DNA of 64,000 bases from Cronobacter dublinensis subsp. dublinensis LMG 23823 (GTDB lineage: Bacteria > Pseudomonadota > Gammaproteobacteria > Enterobacterales > Enterobacteriaceae). The position numbers and the translations under genes were made by a program. Positions within the stretch are counted from its first letter, which is position 1. Each line of letters starts with the position of its first letter. The notes below the pieces were generated by a model. That model saw only the letters and a list, made by a program, of their open reading frames with translations, was not told where the DNA came from and ran no database searches. The stretch lies in assembly GCF_001277235.1 (NCBI RefSeq), contig NZ_CP012266.1, positions 3,410,001 to 3,474,000 on the forward strand, in the 5' to 3' direction. This document shows positions 52,045 to 59,940 of this stretch, piece after piece.

Positions 52045-52797
52045 TTACCTCCGGATCAGGCTGGCGCCGGGAAAGCCGCCGAAATCGAGCTGGGCATCCG
52101 CGCCAAAGCGTTTTTTACAGTCGGTCAGCAGGCCTGAGCATTTATCCTGTGCCGGGTCGGTCACCGGGTTACCTTTCAGATCAAACATGCGCGGGCCGTT
52201 GTAGGTACAGCCGTCACCGCTGCGGTATTTATTGCGGCAGGCCCAGGTGCAGACCGCCGTGATTTGGCGCGTCGGGATCAGCAGCCCCTGCAGGTCCATC
52301 GGGCTGGAGAGGCGAAACTCCACCACCTCGTTGTCCTCTGCCGCCTTGCTGTCGATGTAAAATACCTGGCGGAAATACTGCCCCGGATCCGCCGACGGGT
52401 TGCCGTCAGGAAAGGTACGCGCATCAAGATACTGCCCGAATGTATCCAGAATCGTGACCTTCGCCTGCACCATGTCATCAAAGCGCAGACAGAGCGCGGT
52501 CACCACGCCATCAAGGTTGGCGATGCGCAGCACCGGCTCCGCACTCTGGCCGTCACTCGACGACGCCAGCCCGGTAATTTCAAACGGCCAGGCACCGTAT
52601 TCCTCGTCATCAAACCAGATGGATTTAGCGGCAAGCTTCGAAGTGTCACCGCCGCTTGCCGCGATTTCTTCCGGCGAGTGGGGAATGGTGCAGGCGTGAA
52701 AGCGCAGCACGCCCGCGCCGAACGCCGAGCCATCGACGGTCACCAGGCGGACACTGTCGCCGGGCTCAAGCTTCTGAACGTCATTACTGATTGCCAT
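52045..52797 (-). CDS. Minor tail protein L
   Basis: 250 residues, in lambda gpL position and size (232). The C-terminal part has four Cys within CTWACRNKYRSGDGCTYNG and a later C, which in lambda gpL bind an iron-sulfur cluster. It links the tail tip hub to the tube. Confidence 0.9.
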   Translation of the reverse strand: MAISNDVQKLEPGDSVRLVTVDGSAFGAGVLRFHACTIPHSPEEIAASGGDTSKLAAKSIWFDDEEYGAWPFEITGLASSSDGQSAEPVLRIANLDGVVTALCLRFDDMVQAKVTILDTFGQYLDARTFPDGNPSADPGQYFRQVFYIDSKAAEDNEVVEFRLSSPMDLQGLLIPTRQITAVCTWACRNKYRSGDGCTYNGPRMFDLKGNPVTDPAQDKCSGLLTDCKKRFGADAQLDFGGFPGASLIRR

Positions 52798-52803
52798 AAG
52801 TAC

Positions 52804-53142
52804 CTACGGAGCGAATGCCTGTGTGAAGGTCGCTGAAAGCGAATATTTACCGGCGCCCAGCGCCGACGGGCGGTAGGCATCACAACGGTAAAGCCCCGCG
52901 CCTTTCAGCGGTGCCTGCCAGACGAATGAACGGCTGCCGCCATGTCTGTCGAGGAAGTCCATAATCGCGGTGATGTAGCTTTCATCCCCGACGAATTCCA
53001 GATCCCATTTCTGACCGCGGGCGTTAATGCCGTCTCCCGACGCCTGGGCGTACCCGTCGCCGAACTGCGCGCGGCGGACGCGGTGAGTCACCTCGCCCCC
53101 GGCATTAATGCGCGGGCACCAGGTAAAGGTTTCGGTTGCCAT
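52804..53142 (-). CDS. Minor tail protein M
   Basis: 112 residues, matching lambda gpM (109). ETFTWCPRINAGGEVTHRVRRAQFGDGY at the N-terminus is characteristic (the GDGY motif is common to distal tail proteins). It completes the base of the tail tube. Confidence 0.92.
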   Translation of the reverse strand: MATETFTWCPRINAGGEVTHRVRRAQFGDGYAQASGDGINARGQKWDLEFVGDESYITAIMDFLDRHGGSRSFVWQAPLKGAGLYRCDAYRPSALGAGKYSLSATFTQAFAP

Positions 53143-53152
53143 GTTTCACCCA

Positions 53153-53175
53153 TAAAAAAACCCGCCGTAGCGGGT
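53153..53175 (-). terminator. Hairpin terminator between H and M
   Basis: ACCCG-CTACG-CGGGT followed by seven T on the minus strand, after the tape measure gene. The sequence is virtually the same as at 46394-46415. Confidence 0.75.
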
Positions 53176-53188
53176 GGTAAATTGATTT

Positions 53189-56100
53189 TTAGCGCTTGCC
53201 CTGCGTAGCGTTCCACAAGGGGGTACCGGGCTTGCGCAGCTGCGAGTTGATGGTATCGAGGATGGCGCCGGTGAGCTGGTTAGCCACCGCGCCCGCGGCG
53301 TTAGCGTTACCCTGTGCACCACCTTTGTCGCCTGTGAAATTAATGGTCCCGATGCTGACGCTGACGCCCGCGCCGCCCTGCGCGCCGCTACCCAGCGCTT
53401 TTACGCCCAGCCTGCCGGTGGCGTCGCGGGTCAGCGGCATAATGGCTTCCGGCCCGGCCTCGCCCATCACGCCGGCCCCCTTCGCAAACGCAAAAAAGGT
53501 GGGGGTATCAACGACACTACCGCTATAGCTGCTAAGATCGGCTGACGAATAAACCCCACCCTTCGCGTTAAACTGAAACGACGCACCGTAGTTCTGAATG
53601 GCGGTGCCCGCACCGGCACTGCCGGTTGCGCTTCCGGCGACGCCTCCCGCAATTCCTCCGAGAAGGGAGCCGAAAAGTCCACTGCCAGACGAACCGCCAC
53701 CCATCGCGTTAACCACGGCCATCTGCAGCGCAACCTTTGAGATAGTCTGCAGAACGGATAACCCCCAGTCCTTCCAGCTGGCCTTGTTACCCACCAGCAT
53801 TGCGGAGACGTTATCAAGCGCACTGTCCATCGTGGAGGTAATGCCCTGCGATACCGTGCCGGCAATGTTGCTGACGTTATCCATCCAGTCAGCAAGCCCC
53901 GCACTTACGCCCGCGCGCCAGTCCAGTTCGCTGGCCTTCGCCTGCTGATATTTTTTATCAAGCGCATCCAGCGCTGACTGACGCGCTGCGATTGCTTCTG
54001 CCCCCTTATCGGTTTTATCAAAAACGCGCTCAACCTCCTGCCGCTCGCGGTACTGTTCACGCTGGCGGTTCCCCATTCCTGACGTAGTGGCGGTTAAGCC
54101 AGCATCATCCTGGTAGCGGCGTGCCGCGTCCTTCAGATCTTTCAGCGCGTCAGCCATTTCATGCTGCTTGCGGACAGCCTCATCGGCTTTCTGCGTCCAC
54201 TGAGCCAGCGCCACGGCACCCGCCTCAATGGATTTTCGCTGCTCCTCGCTCCACTTCACGCCATTTTCATGAGAGGCAGCGTAGAGCTCAGCCGCTTTTT
54301 CTCCCTGCGTAGCGCGTACCTTCTGGACCTCTACAGCAACACTCAGATCGGCGATTTTTCGGCTGTATTGTTCAGCGGTCTGCGCCGCCTCTCTCGCCGC
54401 TTTATTCTGGGCATGGGTTGCAGCCGTCTCATCCTTTTTCACCTGGGCCAGCGCCTCATCTTTCCGGGCGGCCTGATCCTTATTGTAAATATACTGGGTA
54501 TAGAGCGCCCCGGTCAGTTTCAGATCCTGCGCTTCATAAACATGCTGCTGATGAAGTTTCTGCAAGCCGGACAGACTCGCCAGCTCATTATCGCGACGGG
54601 CTTTTTCCAGTGCTGTTGTCTGCTGGGGCGTCGCGTTAGAGGCGGAAATTACCGGCCCGGCATACGATGCAGGTCGACTGGCGGGTGTTACCCCCATGCT
54701 GCGGTTCAGTAGATCATATGCCCCTTTCAGGGTGGCAATAGCCCCTGCCTCCTGAATGGCTTTCTGCGTAGCCTGTTCGCTGGCGTCGTTAAACAATCGT
54801 TGGGTCTGCTGAAGTTTTGAAACGGCCTGCTCCCGCTGATACTCCAGATTGTTCAGCTGATCCGTAAGAGAAATATTTTTCTCTGTAATATCCGCCTGGT
54901 CCATAAACGTGTTAATCCACGTCATGGTTGGGTTTTGGTTATAGTCCTGCTGAATTTGTGCGAGCCCCGTCAGACTGTCTTTAACCCTAGCTATCTGACT
55001 GTCAAGATCGGCTATATCCTTTTTCTGGGCATCAATGGATGAGCGGGCATTCGCTGCCGTAGAGCGCAGGCCGAGGGATGACATATCCTTAAGCCGGGCG
55101 TTGATCTCATCCAGGTTACTGGCAAAGCCTACAGCTTCTTTATGAACCTGCTCGGTATGCTGGTACAGGCCATACATCGCTGCACCAGATGCCAGGATGA
55201 CGCCCGGCCAGCCGCCTAACAGGCTCAGTACGCCACCACCCAGGCGGGACATCACAGAGGCGGTTTCAGTTAACCGGCTGGCAGCGGAGGAGCGGGCGCT
55301 GATAGCGTTATGAAGCTGTGCCTGCGCCGCGGTTAGCTGCCGCTCTGCTGTGATTTGCGCCTCAATGCCAGCCGCGGCGGCACGGGCCTGCTGCGCACGG
55401 TAAACAGCCTGCCTTGCCGTTGCCACACTGACCTGGGTGCCGCGCAGCTGCGCTTCCGCAAGCCCCACCTCTGCTGCTGTATTCCCAACCAGAGAAGCTG
55501 TTGCAGTTGTGATGCTGCCGACCATATTGCCGAAGTATCGCGCCACGCCCAGCCCGACAAGCGCGCCCGCGACATTCGCTACGGTATCGATGTTTTCTGC
55601 CAGTCCATCAAGTGCGCCCGACAATGAGGAAGATGCACCCACGGCCTGGTTAGCGCCGCCCACCCAGGCCATAAAAGCGTTCTCTACCTTCTGAGCAGAT
55701 CCGCTGATACTTGCCGGAAGGGTGTCGAATTCTTTACGAAGCTGCGCCACATTGGTCAGCAGCGGCACAATCTTATCGGTGGTCAGTTCCCCATTATTGG
55801 CCATGTTACGCAGTCCGCCGATCGTCGTGTGAAGACCGTCGGCAAGAAATTTGGCGAGACGTCCGCCACTTTCCATAATCGCGTTAAACTCCTCACCACG
55901 CAGCACGCCAGAACCAAGCGCCTGACTGAGCTGCGTAATGACAGAACTGGCTTCTTCCGTGCTGGCGCCGGATAACTTGAGGGAGGTCGCAACGGTTTCG
56001 GTGACGTTCGCCACGTCCGCAGATGCATAGCCAGCGTCACGCAGGGACTGAGCGATTCTGCTGTAGAGATTGGCGTTTGCTTCAAAAGAGGTTCCGGTCC

Positions 56101-56461
56101 GCTGACTGATAGACATCAGCGACTGTTGCGCCGTAGTAAAGTCCTGTGCCGAAGAAGAGGCGAGCCGCAGACGACCATTCAGTTGGTTCCAGGTATCGGC
56201 ATAGTGAATCAGCTGTCCGGTAGCAAACGCTCCGGCAAACGCGCCAGCCATACCTGCTGCGGATGACTTAACCGATGCAAGCTGCGCATTGAGCTCGCCT
56301 AAAGAACGCTGCGTTTCTCGCGTAGCGGCAGCCGCACGGCGGCCCCCCTGTTCCATCGTTTTGTAATAATCAGAGCCCATCCGGGAGGCGCGGGAAATCT
56401 CAGACTGAAATGACTGAGAATTTGCAGAGATTTTGATTATTAATTCGCGCAGAGTGGCCAT
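53189..56461 (-). CDS. Tail tape measure protein H
   Basis: 1090 residues. The N-terminal 280 residues resemble the tape measure domain of lambdoid phages (GTSFEANANLYSRIAQSLRD). About 300-450 is Ala-rich with hydrophobic stretches, then long coiled-coil regions rich in Gln/Lys run to about 870. The C-terminal 200 residues match the lambda-type C-domain (FNAKGGVYSSADLSSYSG). The protein sets tail length and helps DNA cross the inner membrane. A tail of about 150 nm would be expected from its length. Confidence 0.93.
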   Translation of the reverse strand: MATLRELIIKISANSQSFQSEISRASRMGSDYYKTMEQGGRRAAAATRETQRSLGELNAQLASVKSSAAGMAGAFAGAFATGQLIHYADTWNQLNGRLRLASSSAQDFTTAQQSLMSISQRTGTSFEANANLYSRIAQSLRDAGYASADVANVTETVATSLKLSGASTEEASSVITQLSQALGSGVLRGEEFNAIMESGGRLAKFLADGLHTTIGGLRNMANNGELTTDKIVPLLTNVAQLRKEFDTLPASISGSAQKVENAFMAWVGGANQAVGASSSLSGALDGLAENIDTVANVAGALVGLGVARYFGNMVGSITTATASLVGNTAAEVGLAEAQLRGTQVSVATARQAVYRAQQARAAAAGIEAQITAERQLTAAQAQLHNAISARSSAASRLTETASVMSRLGGGVLSLLGGWPGVILASGAAMYGLYQHTEQVHKEAVGFASNLDEINARLKDMSSLGLRSTAANARSSIDAQKKDIADLDSQIARVKDSLTGLAQIQQDYNQNPTMTWINTFMDQADITEKNISLTDQLNNLEYQREQAVSKLQQTQRLFNDASEQATQKAIQEAGAIATLKGAYDLLNRSMGVTPASRPASYAGPVISASNATPQQTTALEKARRDNELASLSGLQKLHQQHVYEAQDLKLTGALYTQYIYNKDQAARKDEALAQVKKDETAATHAQNKAAREAAQTAEQYSRKIADLSVAVEVQKVRATQGEKAAELYAASHENGVKWSEEQRKSIEAGAVALAQWTQKADEAVRKQHEMADALKDLKDAARRYQDDAGLTATTSGMGNRQREQYRERQEVERVFDKTDKGAEAIAARQSALDALDKKYQQAKASELDWRAGVSAGLADWMDNVSNIAGTVSQGITSTMDSALDNVSAMLVGNKASWKDWGLSVLQTISKVALQMAVVNAMGGGSSGSGLFGSLLGGIAGGVAGSATGSAGAGTAIQNYGASFQFNAKGGVYSSADLSSYSGSVVDTPTFFAFAKGAGVMGEAGPEAIMPLTRDATGRLGVKALGSGAQGGAGVSVSIGTINFTGDKGGAQGNANAAGAVANQLTGAILDTINSQLRKPGTPLWNATQGKR

Positions 56462-56471
56462 GTTAGTCCCA

Positions 56472-56494
56472 TAAAAAAACCCGCCGAAGCGGGT
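56472..56494 (-). terminator. Hairpin terminator before the tape measure gene
   Basis: ACCCGC-TTCG-GCGGGT followed by seven T on the minus strand, between the lipoprotein gene and H. It can end the lipoprotein transcript made from its own promoter. Confidence 0.8.
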
Positions 56495-56556
56495 TCACAT
56501 TTAAAAATTCAACCGGAACTTGTTCTTACGTAAGTCGAAATGAATTTCGCACTTAA

Positions 56557-56877
56557 TTATTGCTGTGTGCATTTCACTGCTTTAAGTGACTCGAGCTGAT
56601 TCAGACGCTCATGTGCTTTTTTTCGCGCATCATTTTTGGCCATACCGTTTCCGATACCGAAGTCGCCGAGAAAACCAAGCACAGTACGTCCATCAAACTG
56701 GCCGGTGCTTTCAATCTCCTGCTGAACACTATGTGCTTTAGCAATCTCTACATTTAATGCCTTACAGTCGAATGCGCTGGCCTCCTCGCTCGTTACAGAC
56801 GAAGCCTGTGGATACTGCTTGGTCGCACATCCAGTGAGCATCAATAATCCAACTCCTAAAACCATTAATTTTTTCAT
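56557..56877 (-). CDS. Lipoprotein moron, possible superinfection exclusion factor
   Basis: 106 residues. A lipoprotein signal peptide ends with LTGC (Cys17); the residue after Cys is Ala, which favours outer-membrane sorting. The mature part is helical and charged, with QFDGRTVLGFLGDFGIGNG in the middle. It lies between the tail chaperone and tape measure genes and has its own promoter and terminator, the structure of a moron expressed in the lysogen. HK97 carries the exclusion protein gp15 at the same place, but this protein is of a different type. Similar small lipoproteins exist in enterobacteria; function unknown. Confidence 0.75.
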   Translation of the reverse strand: MKKLMVLGVGLLMLTGCATKQYPQASSVTSEEASAFDCKALNVEIAKAHSVQQEIESTGQFDGRTVLGFLGDFGIGNGMAKNDARKKAHERLNQLESLKAVKCTQQ

Positions 56878-56882
56878 TTTAT

Positions 56883-56921
56883 GTTTCCGTTAATTGCAAT
56901 CGGAAACATCCTAACATTATA
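56883..56921 (-). promoter_or_regulatory. Moron promoter and 5' hairpin
   Basis: A perfect -10 TATAAT lies at 56921-56916; the -35 is poor. The transcript would start near 56909 and begin with a hairpin GTTTCCG / CGGAAAC (56907-56901 and 56889-56883), whose second arm holds the GGA used as ribosome site before the ATG at 56877. Confidence 0.55.
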
Positions 56922-57002
56922 GCCTTATCCCTACCCTACTATTTTGCAGGGATCAGAATCATTAAGTGTGTGCCGCAGCTAAGGCGACAGCAGGCCATTA
57001 CT

Positions 57003-57691
57003 TCATTGTGCCAGCGCAGCAAAAAAGCCTTCCAGCCCGGAGTTGTCCTCTTGCTGATCCAGCGCGCTCCACTGCAGGAGAACATCATCAATGCTTAACT
57101 TTGCGCCCTGTGAGTTAAGCACTGCAGCGGCAACCTGCGCAGCCTGGATATCGCCGCGCCGGTCGCTGATCGGGTTGAGGCGATCAAATTCGATCCACAT
57201 ACGCAACTCGCTGGCCGTCATTGTCTGCTTCAGTTCAAGAAGCGTACGCCCGAGACGCAGCGCCAGTGTCATCAGGAAGAAAGTGCCGGGCTGGCTTACG
57301 GCTTTTCCACTTCGGCAGCCGAAGTGGTCAGATCGAGTGCCTGCTTAAGAAGACGGGCGTGCACCGGGCCATAAAATAGCTCCACTTGCGGCTTGTCTTC
57401 TTCAGAAAATACCTGCGAGCCATCTTCTTCAAGTAGTACATCAATAAACAAAACGACGTCAGCGCTCTTGTTACGCAGCGCCCGCTCTGCAGCCGTCAGT
57501 TCTTCTGGTTCGCCATCTGTCTGCTTCGGGGTAAGCACCTGCTGCCATTCCAGCCAGGCCTGAGCGGAGGGCTCACGCAGTTTTACTGTGGCGTTTTCCC
57601 ATTCAGGTACAGTCACGACTTTGGTACGGAAGCCCGCCATAGGTGCCAGCGCAAGCGCGCGGAGTGAACTCTGTGAAACCTGCTTTTCCAT
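57003..57691 (-). CDS. Tail assembly chaperone GT by -1 frameshift
   Basis: Gene G is followed by a second frame (57003-57307) that lacks a good start of its own and overlaps the end of G in the -1 frame. A shift near GGAAAAG (57308-57302) would give a 229-residue fusion: 130 residues of G plus 99 of T (AVSQPGTFFLMTLAL onward). Lambda and HK97 make G and GT in this way, and the T part binds the tube protein. The site is not a perfect slippery heptamer. An in-frame ATG at 57272 could alternatively start a separate 89-residue T. Confidence 0.7.
57296..57691 (-). CDS. Tail assembly chaperone G
   Basis: 131 residues, unshifted product. Central part with LEWQQVLTPKQTDGEPEELTAAERALRNKSADV fits the gpG family of lambdoid phages; the C-terminal part is acidic. 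It coats the tape measure during tail assembly and is absent from virions. Confidence 0.85.
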   Translation of the reverse strand: MEKQVSQSSLRALALAPMAGFRTKVVTVPEWENATVKLREPSAQAWLEWQQVLTPKQTDGEPEELTAAERALRNKSADVVLFIDVLLEEDGSQVFSEEDKPQVELFYGPVHARLLKQALDLTTSAAEVEKP

Positions 57692-57713
57692 TTCATGACT
57701 CTCGTTTTAGCAC

Positions 57714-57736
57714 TAAAAAAAGCGGCTTTCGCCGCT
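57714..57736 (-). terminator. Hairpin terminator between V and G
   Basis: Perfect stem AGCGGC / GCCGCT with 4-base loop and seven T on the minus strand, right after the tail tube gene. Partial termination here would keep tube protein levels above those of the downstream genes. Confidence 0.75.
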
Positions 57737-57740
57737 GTGA

Positions 57741-58196
57741 TTAACCTGCTGCTGGGGCCGGTACGATCGGGACGGGTTTTCCTTTGATGCGCAGCGTAAA
57801 CGACGCCGTCACCACCCCGGCCGTGCCCAGGCTCCAGCTGTTCTGGCGTACTTCTGCCAGGAACGCATAACCATTACCGGAGGGGAAAATCACCTGAAAC
57901 GCATGCAGTGCATCGGTATCGTAGGCGGCGCGAAGCGTGTTCTGACCTTCTTCATCGGCTGACCAGTTACCGGAAACCGTCATCTCCCCGGGCGCAGCCA
58001 GGCCGTTCGTCATCTCCTGCTCGGTGGAGCAAAGGGTGGTGGTGTCGATATCCGATTTTTGCCCGCCGGTATAGCTGAGTTCTTTGGTCGAACAGTTAAT
58101 GGACTGCCAGGTCGCACCGGTGGGATTAGGCACCGTTGCCGGATCGGCGGAAACGTTAATTTTCGTTCCCTGCGTTTTTTCGTACTTTGAGGACAT
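57741..58196 (-). CDS. Major tail tube protein (V-like)
   Basis: 151 residues. Beta-rich tube fold with TLCSTEQEMTNGLAAPGEMTVSGNW, a known pattern of lambda/HK97-type tube proteins; Ala/Pro-rich C-terminus. It stacks into the tail tube. Terminator-like hairpins flank it on both sides. Confidence 0.9.
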   Translation of the reverse strand: MSSKYEKTQGTKINVSADPATVPNPTGATWQSINCSTKELSYTGGQKSDIDTTTLCSTEQEMTNGLAAPGEMTVSGNWSADEEGQNTLRAAYDTDALHAFQVIFPSGNGYAFLAEVRQNSWSLGTAGVVTASFTLRIKGKPVPIVPAPAAG

Positions 58197-58211
58197 AGAG
58201 AGCTCCGAATA

Positions 58212-58235
58212 TAAAAAAACCGCCCGGAGGCGGCT
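58212..58235 (-). terminator. Hairpin terminator before the tube gene
   Basis: Stem CCGCC / GGCGG with 4-base loop and seven T on the minus strand, between the U-like and V-like genes. Confidence 0.7.
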
Positions 58236-58242
58236 GAGTGGA

Positions 58243-58572
58243 TTATTGCCAGATCTGAACTTCCAGCGTGGCGCGGTACAGCGCAGTGTCAGGCTCGTAT
58301 GCGTTAATCTCGTTCAGACCAACGGGATGCAGATCAGCAAGAGCTGATTTAACCTGCTCGCGCAGCGCGCGGGCGTCGTCAATCGAGCTGGCCCAGGCAT
58401 CTACCTGAACCGCGCAGGCGGTTTCTGCCGGTCCGCATAAAACATCCTCGCTGGCAGATGCGGGCAGAAGGAAAACTACCCACGGTGCTGCTGTGCCCTG
58501 CGGGGCGACAAACGGGAAAACATTGCCGCCTGCCAGTGCACCGAGTCGCGCGTAGATATCAGCCTCCGTCAT
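58243..58572 (-). CDS. Tail terminator / completion protein (DUF3168, gpU-like)
   Basis: 109 residues. TEADIYARLGALAGGNVFPFVAPQG and the central VQVDAWASSIDDARAL match the DUF3168 tail completion family. It probably caps the tail and joins it to the head. It overlaps the preceding gene by 4 bases. Confidence 0.87.
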   Translation of the reverse strand: MTEADIYARLGALAGGNVFPFVAPQGTAAPWVVFLLPASASEDVLCGPAETACAVQVDAWASSIDDARALREQVKSALADLHPVGLNEINAYEPDTALYRATLEVQIWQ

Positions 58573-59018
58573 TTCGCCAGCACCTCATCGATCGCCTGAT
58601 TCATCCGCCGAAGCGCCACCTGCGTGGCCTCTTCCTGACGGGTATCGAAGGCCGGACGCACAAAAGGGTGCGCCGGCATAGCTGATGTACCAAGCTCAAC
58701 AAAGCGCCAGTAAAATGCGTTACGCGGATTGCTGGCCTTCATGGTGCTGTCACTGTTACCTGTGACCGGATTTACGCCGCGGATATGTACGCCTGATGAA
58801 ATTTCGCCGCGGCGACGCGCTTTCTGCGTCACGACCACAACATTTTTCTTCAGCTTGCCGGTTTTAACTGGGGCCCTCTTTTCGACCTCATCCTTCAGAA
58901 CTTCAGCACCCGCACGCGTCGCGTCACGTAATACCTTGTTATTTTCTGCCCGGCTGAGTGTTTCCAGATCCTTTGCAATGTCGACCAGTCCGGAAAAATC
59001 AAGATTCGTCGATATCAC
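58569..59018 (-). CDS. HK97 gp10-type tail-head joining protein
   Basis: 149 residues, basic. Motifs LRDATRAGAEVLKDEVEKRAP and FYWRFVELGTSAMPAHPFVRPAF are characteristic of the HK97 gp10 family. The protein acts at the tail end that joins the head. Confidence 0.92.
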   Translation of the reverse strand: MISTNLDFSGLVDIAKDLETLSRAENNKVLRDATRAGAEVLKDEVEKRAPVKTGKLKKNVVVVTQKARRRGEISSGVHIRGVNPVTGNSDSTMKASNPRNAFYWRFVELGTSAMPAHPFVRPAFDTRQEEATQVALRRMNQAIDEVLAK

Positions 59019-59356
59019 TGCTTCACCCCCTTCTGACAGAGTAGTTCAAGTCTGGTGCCGTTTTCCGCAGAGATAACCGAACTGATATCGTATATTTCAC
59101 CGTTGCCGGTAGGCGGCAGGTGAACGGCGCGCCAGCCTGTCGTTACCGGAATACCCGGATACCGCCGCATCCAAATTCGGGTAGTGGTGCTGCTCAGCTC
59201 CGCGCCACCATCCATCATCTCCCGTCCCGATACATCTGCGACTTCTGCGCGTACCGAAGCAACATCAATCCATCCTGTTGCCGGTTGCCCGGACGGTAGC
59301 CGCCCGGTAGCGGGTTTTTGCAGGCTTACCCTGTGCCGTAGTCTTCCTGCTTTCAT
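59015..59356 (-). CDS. Head-tail adaptor (stopper, gp16/FII-like)
   Basis: 113 residues. RLRHRVSLQKPATGRLPSGQP with GWIDVASVRAEVADVSGRE is the typical head-closure adaptor pattern (SPP1 gp16 family). It closes the connector after DNA packing. It overlaps both neighbours by 4 bases. Confidence 0.9.
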   Translation of the reverse strand: MKAGRLRHRVSLQKPATGRLPSGQPATGWIDVASVRAEVADVSGREMMDGGAELSSTTTRIWMRRYPGIPVTTGWRAVHLPPTGNGEIYDISSVISAENGTRLELLCQKGVKQ

Positions 59357-59679
59357 ACGCCATACACCCGGTAAGGTTGAAGAAGTGCTTCGGTGGAGAG
59401 GGCCAGTGCAGAGGTGACGTTACCCACGTTGACCGCTTCACGGTTCGCGTACCAGTGCCCGATAAGCATCAGCATCGCCATTTCAATATCATCGCTGTAA
59501 AGCAGGTGCTCAGGGTCGGAAAGGTAGCCCGGATTTTCAGGTGAATCATAAAGCCGGCGGCGGGTCCACTTTTCCACATACCGCGAAGCCGCCTTTATGC
59601 TGTTTTCGATCCAGTTGTCGTCCTCCGTAAAATCCGGCTCGATATTGCAGTGATGCTTAACCTGCTCTCTGGTCAGCAT
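59353..59679 (-). CDS. Head-tail connector protein (HK97 gp6-like)
   Basis: 108 residues. LTREQVKHHCNIEPDFTEDDNWIENSIKAASRYVEKWTRR is the standard N-terminus of the gp6 connector family. It forms a ring below the portal. Confidence 0.92.
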   Translation of the reverse strand: MLTREQVKHHCNIEPDFTEDDNWIENSIKAASRYVEKWTRRRLYDSPENPGYLSDPEHLLYSDDIEMAMLMLIGHWYANREAVNVGNVTSALALSTEALLQPYRVYGV

Positions 59680-59688
59680 GCGCGCCCC

Positions 59689-59889
59689 TTATTTCTGCTT
59701 CTTTTTTGCTGCTGTCTGCTCCGGCTGCTCCGGCTGCTCCGGCTGCTCCGCAGTATTTTTCTTCGACGGTGCGGCGGCGTAACCTTTTTTAAGCAATTCG
59801 CGACCGTGCTGCTCAAGCGTCTCGAACTCAGTGCCTTCAGTCAGTACATTGCCTTCAAAATAGATGGGCTTGATAGCGATCAGCTTCAT
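59689..59889 (-). CDS. Small phage head-module protein with PEQ repeats
   Basis: 66 residues. The N-terminal 40 residues form a small fold (KLIAIKPIYFEGNVLTEGTEF) common in genes after the capsid gene; the C-terminal part is Pro-Glu-Gln repeats and a Lys-rich end. Function unknown; the location suggests a head or connector accessory protein. Confidence 0.65.
   Translation of the reverse strand: MKLIAIKPIYFEGNVLTEGTEFETLEQHGRELLKKGYAAAPSKKNTAEQPEQPEQPEQTAAKKKQK
59716..59750 (-). repeat. 9-bp tandem repeat coding PEQ
   Basis: Almost four copies of CTGCTCCGG in tandem, coding the (PEQ)n stretch of the small head-module protein. In-frame changes of copy number would only alter linker length. 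Confidence 0.8.
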
Positions 59890-59910
59890 GATGTTCTCCT
59901 TCAGGGAAAA

Positions 59911-59932
59911 GAAAAGCGGCCCGGGAGCCGCT
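59911..59932 (-). terminator. Hairpin after the capsid gene
   Basis: Perfect stem AGCGGC / GCCGCT followed by TTTTC on the minus strand, 9 bases after the capsid stop. It probably attenuates transcription or protects the capsid mRNA end. Confidence 0.6.
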
Positions 59933-59940
59933 GATAAGGG

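Noticed and set aside
59650..59934. Leu/Arg-repeat plus-strand frame
   Set aside because: It is the reverse reading of the 9-bp PEQ repeat and the capsid-gene terminator.
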